Below are positions 1 through 5,010 of a stretch of 7,067 nucleotides of DNA, piece by piece. The position numbers and the translations under genes were made by a program. How positions within the stretch are numbered: position 1 is the first letter of the stretch; each line of letters opens with the position of its first letter. The notes beneath the pieces are model-generated. The model searched no databases. It had not been told where the DNA came from and was given only the letters and a program-made list of their open reading frames with translations. Source of the DNA: Sphingomonas bacterium (GTDB lineage: Bacteria > Pseudomonadota > Alphaproteobacteria > Sphingomonadales > Sphingomonadaceae); assembly GCA_026785965.1 (NCBI GenBank), contig JAJAYY010000163.1, positions 1 to 7,067 on the forward strand, read 5' to 3'.

Positions 1-686
1 CACACCATCGCCGCAAGCACGCGCGGAATGGCGGTGGCGATGGTGTTGAGCATCGCCGTCGCGGGATCCGAAATCGCCGAGATCTGGAGAATCTGGAGCG
101 CGCCGATCGCGGCGAAGATGATGATCGTCGCGCTAACGGTAACCCCGACCGCGCGCGCAATCGAGCTGCGCACGGGCGCGGCGCCGTCGGTGGCGGTTCC
201 GCTACTGTCCACGGCAACCGGCGTGTCGCCCAACTTGAGGCCGGCGCGGCTCGCCAACCGCTCGAGATTGAGCGCGCCCAACGCCGCTTCGATGACGTGG
301 CGGACGATCCGCGCGAGGATCAGCCCGGCGAAAAAGAACAGCCCCGCGCCGAGTAACCGCGGCAGGAACGCGAACACTTCGTTGGTCAGGCTGGTGACCG
401 GGGTCAGCACCCCCGACAGGCCGAGCGGCTGGAGCGCCGCGATCAGGCCGACCAGCCACACCAGCCAGTAAGCGAGGCGGCCCAATTCCTTGCCAACGCT
501 ATCGCCGCCGACCCCGGGATGGCGCTTGAGGATCGGCATTTTGTCGACGATCCGCGAAATCCCCCATTGCACCGCCTTGGCGATGAAGTGAGTGGCGACG
601 AAAATCAGGATCGCGAACAACACGCGCGGCCCCCATTCGACGAGCTGATTCTGCCAATATTGGGCGGGCGGTTGGGTCTGGTACAT
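1..686 (-). CDS. Mechanosensitive ion channel family membrane protein (partial, C-terminus outside window)
   Basis: Reading the minus strand from ATG at 686 gives 228 codons without a stop, running off the left edge. The protein starts MYQTQPPAQYWQNQLVEWGP and has hydrophobic segments at about residues 20-42, 68-92, 103-128 and 178-205, with another beginning near 213. The segment LPRLLGAGLFFFAGLILAR (109-127) and the later IPRVLAAMV (220-228) look like two copies of the conserved TM helix of the small-conductance mechanosensitive channel relatives (CmpX-like proteins). This suggests an inner-membrane protein gated by, or responding to, osmotic or membrane stress. Residues 151-172, rich in Ser, Thr, Ala and Gly, form a polar linker between the first three helices and the repeat. 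An AGGGG stretch lies 11 bases upstream of the ATG; an in-frame GTG at 698 is possible but too close to that ribosome site. The family call rests on the helix repeat pattern, since the C-terminal channel region is not visible. Confidence 0.82.
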   Translation of the reverse strand, partial: MYQTQPPAQYWQNQLVEWGPRVLFAILIFVATHFIAKAVQWGISRIVDKMPILKRHPGVGGDSVGKELGRLAYWLVWLVGLIAALQPLGLSGVLTPVTSLTNEVFAFLPRLLGAGLFFFAGLILARIVRHVIEAALGALNLERLASRAGLKLGDTPVAVDSSGTATDGAAPVRSSIARAVGVTVSATIIIFAAIGALQILQISAISDPATAMLNTIATAIPRVLAAMV

Positions 687-789
687 GTGCGTGGGCACCC
701 CTGCTTGTGCGTTCGGATGCCTGTGTAGCGCGCTTCGGTCATGCGCCTCAACTGCCAAGCGAACGACGCATCATTATCCTGTCATCGGC

Positions 790-816
790 GCGTCGGGGAG
801 CGATCGGTGCCGACGC
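790..816. repeat. Short inverted repeat in divergent spacer
   Basis: GCGTCGG (790-796) and its exact complement CCGACGC (810-816) could form a 7-bp stem around a 13-base loop containing GCGATCGG. It is not followed by a T run, so it is not a terminator. It might be an operator half-site pair or chance in GC-rich sequence. Confidence 0.2.
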
Positions 817-889
817 CATAGTGTCATCGCCTGACCGCAAAACCGCAATCGCTCGACCTTAGGAAGCGACTCACCAGCAGCCTTTCAAC

Positions 890-893
890 GGAG
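890..893 (+). promoter_or_regulatory. Ribosome binding site of the PhoX/RTX gene
   Basis: GGAG lies 8 bases before the ATG at 902. This spacing supports 902 as the true start of the long reading frame. Confidence 0.6.
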
Positions 894-901
894 TCGCGAC
901 C

Positions 902-2125
902 ATGCCGTTCTTCCCCCTCATTGCGCCATCGACCTCGACCTCGCCCTATCTCTTGGCGTCCGAGCCCAACGTTCGATTTACCTCGATTGTGACCGTCGGC
1001 GACGCGCTTCCCGGAGGCGGTGTGTTCGGCGGAATCCCCGACGGCCTCGGCGCGTTCGACAATGGCGACGGCACGATCACCGTGCTCGTCAATCACGAGC
1101 TTCGCGAGTCCGCCGGAATCGTCCGCGACCATGGCGCGATCGGCGCCTATGTCGATCGGCTGGTAATCGACAAGACGACGCTCGCGATCGTCAGCTCGGA
1201 TGATCTCATCCAGTCGGTGCAATTGTGGAACGACGCAACCGACAGCTATTTCAGCAGCAGCACCAACGTCTTCAACCGCCTTTGCTCGAGCGACCTTCCT
1301 GAAGTCAGCGCATTCTACAACGCCGCGTCAAACTTGGGCACCCAGACGCGCATCTACCTCACCGGCGAGGAGTCGGGTTCCGAAGGCCGTGGGTTCGCGA
1401 CGATCGTCACTGGTGCCAACGCCGGGACCGCGTTCGAACTGCCGTCGCTGGGCAATTTGAGTTACGAAAATGCGGTCGCCAATCCCTTTGCACAGGATAA
1501 GACGATCGTCGCAGTGACCGACGACGGATTGAACGGCCAAGTCTATCTTTACATCGGCCAGAAACAGGCGACCGGAAGCGAGATTGCCAAGGCTGGGCTG
1601 ACCAACGGCGATCTTTACGGAATCAAGGTCAGCGGGGTCATCGACGAGGTCAATGGCGCGCCCGCCAACGGCACCTTTACGCTTCAGGAAATGGGCGCCG
1701 GCGGCGACGTCAGCAACTTGACCGGCGCGCAACTCGACGCCGAGAGCGAGGCCGAAGGCGTGACCAGCTTCCTGCGCCCCGAGGACAGTGCGTGGGATCC
1801 GCAGCATCCCAATGTGCTCTATTTCGTCACTACCAACAGCTTCACCGGCAATTCGCGGCAGTACCAGGCGACCTTCATCGACATCACCAACCCGCAGCTT
1901 GGCGGGACAATCGTCGCGGTGCTTGACGGCAGCGAAGGCCAGAAGATGTTCGACAACATCTCGGTCGCCGACGGCAAGGTCATCCTGCAGGAAGATCCGG
2001 GCAACCAAAGCTACGTCGCCAAAATCTGGTCCTACGACATCGCCAGCGACACGCTAACTCAGATTGCTGGCTTCGATCCGGCGCTGTTCACTTCGGGCGC
2101 GCCGGGCTTTATCACGCAGGATTAG
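902..2125 (+). CDS. PhoX-like (DUF839-type) beta-propeller domain protein, N-terminal part
   Basis: This part encodes 407 residues resembling the PhoX/DUF839 family, whose best-known member is a calcium- and iron-dependent alkaline phosphatase with a beta-propeller fold. Visible landmarks are NHE (64-66), a cysteine in RLCSSDLP (128), TGEES (154-158), SYENAVANP (187-195), DDGLNGQVYLYIG (207-219), RPEDSAWDP (292-300) and QEDPGN (363-368). Acidic residues and a cysteine at such places serve as metal ligands in PhoX, but I assign none individually. There is no Tat or Sec signal peptide: the N-terminus, MPFFPLIAPSTSTSP, lacks a charged n-region and a hydrophobic core. That is unlike classical PhoX but fits export from the C-terminus through the RTX region. 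The frame stops at TAG in the sequence FITQD just before the expected end of the propeller, so the product alone would probably be misfolded and unexported. The substrate is unknown; phosphatase activity is inferred. Confidence 0.8.
   Translation: MPFFPLIAPSTSTSPYLLASEPNVRFTSIVTVGDALPGGGVFGGIPDGLGAFDNGDGTITVLVNHELRESAGIVRDHGAIGAYVDRLVIDKTTLAIVSSDDLIQSVQLWNDATDSYFSSSTNVFNRLCSSDLPEVSAFYNAASNLGTQTRIYLTGEESGSEGRGFATIVTGANAGTAFELPSLGNLSYENAVANPFAQDKTIVAVTDDGLNGQVYLYIGQKQATGSEIAKAGLTNGDLYGIKVSGVIDEVNGAPANGTFTLQEMGAGGDVSNLTGAQLDAESEAEGVTSFLRPEDSAWDPQHPNVLYFVTTNSFTGNSRQYQATFIDITNPQLGGTIVAVLDGSEGQKMFDNISVADGKVILQEDPGNQSYVAKIWSYDIASDTLTQIAGFDPALFTSGAPGFITQD
2123..2125 (+). other. In-frame amber codon splitting the PhoX/RTX gene
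   Basis: TAG sits between GAT (Asp 407) and GAA (Glu). A G in place of the T would give GAG and the acidic run D-E-E-S-S-G, natural at this position. The next base is G, not a known strong readthrough context. No SECIS-like or pyrrolysine-type signal is apparent. Confidence 0.85.
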
Positions 2126-2137
2126 GAAAGTTCGGGG

Positions 2138-2836
2138 GTGATCGACGTCACCGCCTTGCTCGGCGACAGCGACACCCATGCCTATCTGCTCGACGCCCAG
2201 ATCCACAAGGCGACCCTCGTTCCGGCGACGGTCGAACCCGGCCAGTTGCTGGCGATGTTCGTCGACGATCCATTCCTGATCGGCGGCAATGGCAGCGATG
2301 AGCTCTACGGCAGTGCTGCCAATGAGACGTTGCGCGGCAATAATGGCGATGACAGCGCGCGCGCCGGGTCGGGCATCGACCAGCTCTACGGCGGCAATGG
2401 CGACGACCAGCTCGACGGCGGCGCGGGCAATGACTCGCTCTCCGGCGAGCGCGGTGCCGACCTGCTGATCGGCGGAACCGGCGATGACCAACTGAGCGGC
2501 GGGCAGGGCGGCGACATTTTCCTGTTCGACAATCGCGCCGAAACTGGATTCGACCGGATCAGCGACTTCAACGGCGGCGACCGCCTGTGGACGACGGTCG
2601 CTTTGTCCGATCCCGATGGCGATGGTCGCATCCTGTTCGATGCCGACAAGGAATTGAACCTGTTCGGATCGAGCGAGGTGCAGATCCGAAACGGCACGAA
2701 GGTGGTCGATGCGCTCAACTACACCGGCTCGGTGGTGGTCGATGGCACGACCTTCTACACCTACGGTGCGGACTCCGGTCCGTCGGGCCCGAATGCGTTT
2801 GAAGCCAAGTTCTTCCACGCCGTCTATCTGCTTTAG
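2138..2836 (+). CDS. RTX calcium-binding, C-terminal part of the interrupted PhoX/RTX protein
   Basis: This segment continues the frame of the upstream part and can be opened at GTG 2138, giving 232 residues. The first 45 or so residues complete the propeller region (IDVTALLGDSDTHAYLLDAQ). Residues 49-127 are hemolysin-type RTX nonapeptides of the GGxGxDxLx kind: GGNGSDELYG, GGNGDDQLDGGAGNDSLSG, and GGTGDDQLSGGQGGDIFLF. One repeat, NNGDDSARAGSG, is degenerate. Such repeats bind calcium outside the cell and fold after secretion. ISDFNGGDRL (141-150) is typical of the segment just after RTX repeats. The protein ends AKFFHAVYLL, an aromatic/hydrophobic tail like type I secretion signals. No transporter, membrane fusion or TolC-like gene is in the window. 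An AGGAAAG 7 bases before the GTG could in principle allow reinitiation, but the piece is best read as the C-terminal part of one protein. Confidence 0.72.
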   Translation: MIDVTALLGDSDTHAYLLDAQIHKATLVPATVEPGQLLAMFVDDPFLIGGNGSDELYGSAANETLRGNNGDDSARAGSGIDQLYGGNGDDQLDGGAGNDSLSGERGADLLIGGTGDDQLSGGQGGDIFLFDNRAETGFDRISDFNGGDRLWTTVALSDPDGDGRILFDADKELNLFGSSEVQIRNGTKVVDALNYTGSVVVDGTTFYTYGADSGPSGPNAFEAKFFHAVYLL

Positions 2837-2868
2837 CAGGTCACACGCTTGCACCGAGCCACGCGAAT

Positions 2869-2896
2869 GGGCCGCGCCTCGGCGCGGCCCCTTTTG
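2869..2896 (+). terminator. Rho-independent terminator after the PhoX/RTX gene
   Basis: GGGCCGCGCC (2869-2878) and GGCGCGGCCC (2881-2890) are perfect complements separated by TC; sterically the hairpin is probably a 9-bp stem with a CTCG loop. CTTTTG follows at once, giving a short U tract on the plus strand only. It lies 32 bases after the stop at 2836. In the leftward direction the hairpin is followed by ATTCGCG, so it probably does not terminate rarA efficiently. Confidence 0.85.
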
Positions 2897-2951
2897 TCAT
2901 CGCCAAGCCGCTAAGGGCAGCGATCGCGTTGGTGCGGCGAAGTACCGGCGT

Positions 2952-4259
2952 TCAGCGCTCGCGTCGCTCGTCCCACCAGGCGAGGCGCTCCTTCAACTTG
3001 GCCTCGAAGCCGCGGTCGGTCGGGGCGTAGAACTGCTGCGGATCGATCGCGTCGGGCCAGTAGTTGGCGCCCGAAAATCCGTTCTCGGCGTCGTGATCAT
3101 ATTGATAGCCCTTGCCGTAGCCGACCTGCTTCATCAGCTTGGTCGGGGCGTTGACGATGTTCATCGGCGGCATCAGCGACCCGGTTTCCTTGGCCGACCG
3201 CCATGCCGCCTTTTGCGCCATATACGCGGCGTTCGATTTGGGGGCGGTAGCACAGTAAAGACACGCTTGGACGATCGCCAGTTCGCCCTCGGGCGAGCCG
3301 AGGAAATCATAGGCATCCTTGGCCGCGAGGCACTGGATCAAAGCCTGTGGGTCGGCGAGGCCGATGTCCTCGCTGGCGAAGCGGACCAGGCGGCGCAGCA
3401 GGTAAAGCGGCTCCTCGCCTGCCGTCAGCATCCGCGCGAGATAGTAAAGCGCCGCCTGCGGATCCGACCCCCGCAACGATTTGTGGAGCGCCGAGATGAG
3501 GTTGTAATGGCCTTCGCGGTCCTTGTCGTAGACCGCGACCCGGCGCTGGAGCAAAGCGGCAAGCCCGGCGGGGTCGAGCGGCGCCTCAAGCTTCAAGTCG
3601 AGCAAAGTCTCGGCCTGGTTCAAGACGAAGCGCCCATCGCCGTCGGCGCTGGCGACCAGCGCGGCGCGGGCGTTGGCGTCGAGCGGGAGCGATGCGCCGG
3701 CGATCGTCTCGGCCCGCTCCAGCAACTCGCCAAGCGCCGCCTCGTCGAGCCGGTGGAGGATCAGCACCTGCGCGCGGCTCAGCAGCGCGGCATTGAGCTC
3801 GAAACTCGGATTCTCGGTGGTCGCGCCAACCAAAATGATCGTTCCGTCCTCGACGAACGGCAGAAAACCGTCCTGCTGGGCGCGATTGAAGCGGTGGATC
3901 TCGTCGACGAACAGCAAGGTGCGCTGTCCCGCCTTGGCCATCTGTCGCGCCTCGGCAAAGATCTTCTTGAGGTCGGCGACTCCCGAAAACACCGCCGACA
4001 GCGCGACGAAGCGCAACCCCACCGCATCGGCGAGCAGCCGCGCGATACTGGTCTTGCCGGTGCCCGGCGGTCCCCACAGGATGATCGACGACAGCTTCTT
4101 CGCTGCGACCATTCGTCCGATCGCGCCCTCGGGGCCGGTCAGATGCGATTGGCCGACGATCTCGTCGAGCCGCGCCGGGCGCAGGCGATCGGCTAGCGGG
4201 GCATCGGCGCTCGGCTCGGCGCGCGCGACGGTTGGCGCATCGGGAAACAGGTCGGTCAT
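2952..4259 (-). CDS. rarA: Replication-associated recombination protein A, AAA+ ATPase (RarA/MgsA)
   Basis: RarA (MgsA) is a conserved AAA+ ATPase related to clamp loader subunits and to eukaryotic WRNIP1/Mgs1. It forms a tetramer, interacts with SSB and acts at stalled replication forks. The 435-residue length matches the family (E. coli 447). Motifs are: an N-terminal LADRLRPARLDEIVGQSHL (22-40), Walker A GPPGTGKT (63-70), Walker B LLFVDEIHRF (115-124), sensor 1 GATTENPSF (145-153), and a probable arginine finger in LLSRAQ (159-164). The family-specific C-terminal part has GSDPQAALYYLARML (264-278) and RFASEDIGLADP (293-304), the tetramerisation and helical region. I chose ATG 4259 (MTDLFPDAP), which gives the usual N-terminus. 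The same frame stays open to a TTG at 4319, adding 20 residues that do not look like RarA. The ribosome site before 4259 is weak (TCGGG). It is divergent from the PadR gene. Confidence 0.95.
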   Translation of the reverse strand: MTDLFPDAPTVARAEPSADAPLADRLRPARLDEIVGQSHLTGPEGAIGRMVAAKKLSSIILWGPPGTGKTSIARLLADAVGLRFVALSAVFSGVADLKKIFAEARQMAKAGQRTLLFVDEIHRFNRAQQDGFLPFVEDGTIILVGATTENPSFELNAALLSRAQVLILHRLDEAALGELLERAETIAGASLPLDANARAALVASADGDGRFVLNQAETLLDLKLEAPLDPAGLAALLQRRVAVYDKDREGHYNLISALHKSLRGSDPQAALYYLARMLTAGEEPLYLLRRLVRFASEDIGLADPQALIQCLAAKDAYDFLGSPEGELAIVQACLYCATAPKSNAAYMAQKAAWRSAKETGSLMPPMNIVNAPTKLMKQVGYGKGYQYDHDAENGFSGANYWPDAIDPQQFYAPTDRGFEAKLKERLAWWDERRER

Positions 4260-4302
4260 TGACCCGAGATAGGCACCGCCGGAAAAAATTGCACCACACT
4301 CC

Positions 4303-4330
4303 TTGCAACGATGTATCAAAGATATATCTT
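4303..4330 (+). promoter_or_regulatory. Probable promoter of the PadR gene
   Basis: TTGCAA (4303-4308) and TATCTT (4325-4330) are separated by 16 bases and resemble sigma-70 -35 and -10 elements (4 of 6 matches in the -10). A start near 4337 would leave a short leader of about 17 bases. The -10 lies inside the palindrome at 4319-4330, so a bound dimer there would block this promoter. Confidence 0.45.
4319..4330. promoter_or_regulatory. Palindromic operator candidate between rarA and the PadR gene
   Basis: AAGATATATCTT is a perfect 12-bp palindrome in a GC-rich neighbourhood. It overlaps a second interrupted repeat, TATC-AAA-GATA (4314-4324). PadR regulators are dimeric winged-helix proteins that often bind AT-rich inverted repeats upstream of their own gene, so autoregulation is the natural inference. 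The site is also 58 bases upstream of the rarA start, so it could affect rarA too. Confidence 0.5.
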
Positions 4331-4342
4331 AGAGCCATCTTG

Positions 4343-4348
4343 AAAGGA
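4343..4348 (+). promoter_or_regulatory. Ribosome binding site of the PadR gene
   Basis: AAAGGA stands 5 bases before ATG 4354. It fixes this upstream start, so the His- and Gly/Arg-rich N-terminus is probably translated rather than the start being the later ATG at 4459 (Met 36). Confidence 0.65.
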
Positions 4349-4353
4349 TAAAG

Positions 4354-5010
4354 ATGCACACACATGAACATGGATGCGGCCCTCAGGGTCGCGGATTTGG
4401 CCGCCGCGGGCGGCATGAGGGCGGGGGACCCGCCGAGCGTTCGGGGCGCGGTTTCGCAATGAATTTCGGGCCGCGCGGATTTCACTTCGACTTTGGCGAT
4501 CGCGGCGATGAACGTGGCGGGCGCGGCTATGGCGGCGGTCGTGGGCGGCGGCGGATGTTCGGATCGGGCGAGCTTCGGCTGGTGCTATTGAAGCTGATCG
4601 CCGACGAGCCACGCCACGGTTACGATCTGATCCGCGCGATCGAGGACCTCACCGGGGGTGATTACGCACGGAGCCCGGGGGTGGTCTACCCGACGCTGAC
4701 GATGCTCACCGACATGGGGCTGATCGAGGAAGCCGCGGCCGAAGGATCGCGCAAGGCATATGCCGCAACGACCGAAGGAAAGGCCCATCTCGACGAGAAT
4801 AAGGACGAGGTCGAGGCGCTGTTCGAACGGTTGGCCGAGGCCGCTCCCGATGCCGACGGCAAGCGCCATCCGCCGATCGGCCGGGCGATCGGCAATCTGA
4901 TGACCGCGCTGCGCCATCGCGTTGCCCATGACGGGTTCGACGAGGCGCTGGTGCACGAGATTACTGAAATCCTTGACGAAGCGGCGCAGCGCATCGAACG
5001 GCTCAAATAA
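4354..5010 (+). CDS. PadR family transcriptional regulator
   Basis: This 218-residue protein carries a PadR winged helix at about residues 68-147: LRLVLLKLIADEPRHGYDLI is followed by a recognition-helix region, SPGVVYPTLTMLTDMGLIEE (107-126), and a wing, AAAEGSRKAYAATTEGKAHL. The segment 149-218 is helical and acidic, as expected for the PadR dimerisation region. PadR proteins are usually repressors responding to small molecules. The first 67 residues are unusual: MHTHEHGCG, with three histidines and a cysteine, then low-complexity Gly/Arg/Asp sequence (GGRGYGGGRGRRR). Similar extensions occur in some alphaproteobacterial PadR proteins and are probably disordered; metal or nucleic-acid binding is only a guess. 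A good ribosome site precedes the ATG, and a palindrome overlaps the likely promoter. Its 3' end overlaps the convergent glycosyltransferase gene by 8 bases. The effector and regulon are unknown. Confidence 0.9.
   Translation: MHTHEHGCGPQGRGFGRRGRHEGGGPAERSGRGFAMNFGPRGFHFDFGDRGDERGGRGYGGGRGRRRMFGSGELRLVLLKLIADEPRHGYDLIRAIEDLTGGDYARSPGVVYPTLTMLTDMGLIEEAAAEGSRKAYAATTEGKAHLDENKDEVEALFERLAEAAPDADGKRHPPIGRAIGNLMTALRHRVAHDGFDEALVHEITEILDEAAQRIERLK

Larger units (their letters stand above)
687..901. other. Divergent intergenic spacer
   Basis: These 215 bases separate the minus-strand channel gene from the plus-strand PhoX/RTX gene and must hold the promoters of both. I see no clear coding content. 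A GATAAT-like -10 hexamer for the leftward gene can be read on the minus strand at 778-773, but no good -35 lies at the right distance. No convincing sigma-70 pair is visible for the rightward gene. The only structure is a short inverted repeat at 790-816. Confidence 0.5.
902..2836 (+). pseudogene. PhoX-like beta-propeller/RTX secreted protein gene, interrupted by one in-frame amber codon
   Basis: The reading frame from ATG 902 to TAG 2834-2836 spans 644 codons before the final stop and contains a single internal stop, TAG at 2123-2125 (codon 408). The frame does not shift: reading FITQD-stop-ESSGVIDVT through the TAG gives a continuous protein, and codon 408 is GAG (Glu) with one base changed. 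Both sides keep coding character, with no other stop or gap. Domain order would be: PhoX/DUF839-like propeller (about 25-450), RTX nonapeptides (about 461-540), and a C-terminal region with a type I secretion-like end. It could be a recent pseudogene, a sequencing error, or a recoded gene; I favour the first two. The two halves are described separately below. Confidence 0.75.

Noticed and set aside
780..829. Direct repeat TGTCATCG at 780-787 and 822-829
   Set aside because: It is only 8 bases, the same word recurs at 2895-2902 beside the terminator, and nothing links the copies. Probably chance.
1328..2008. Minus-strand open frame of 226 codons opposite the PhoX-like domain
   Set aside because: The opposite strand has clear family motifs; this frame is a shadow of GC-rich codons.
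2285..2520. Repetitive DNA with GGCGGCAATGGCGACGA-like units, considered as a DNA repeat array
   Set aside because: The periodicity follows the 9-residue RTX protein repeat (27 bases) and is explained by coding; units are not identical and there is no spacer structure, so it is not CRISPR or a mobile repeat.
2054..2854. Minus-strand open frame of 266 codons opposite the RTX region
   Set aside because: Its low-complexity Val/Ala/Ile sequence is the complement of the RTX repeats, and it lacks a ribosome site and recognisable motifs.
2709..4196. Long plus-strand open frame of 495 codons antisense to rarA
   Set aside because: It begins inside the PhoX/RTX gene, crosses the terminator and runs antisense to rarA, whose AAA+ motifs are unmistakable. 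The predicted protein has no domain pattern and is a GC-rich shadow.
4260..4319. 20-residue N-terminal extension of RarA (TTG 4319 start, containing CKECG), or an ATT start at 4289 behind AAGGAG
   Set aside because: RarA proteins normally begin close to MTDLF, and the extension would cover the operator-like palindrome and promoter. The AAGGAG at good spacing from an ATT codon is tempting, but ATT starts are very rare.
3586..4485. Minus-strand frame of 299 codons overlapping rarA and the PadR start
   Set aside because: It is an Arg/Pro-rich shadow in another frame of rarA and crosses the divergent promoter region.
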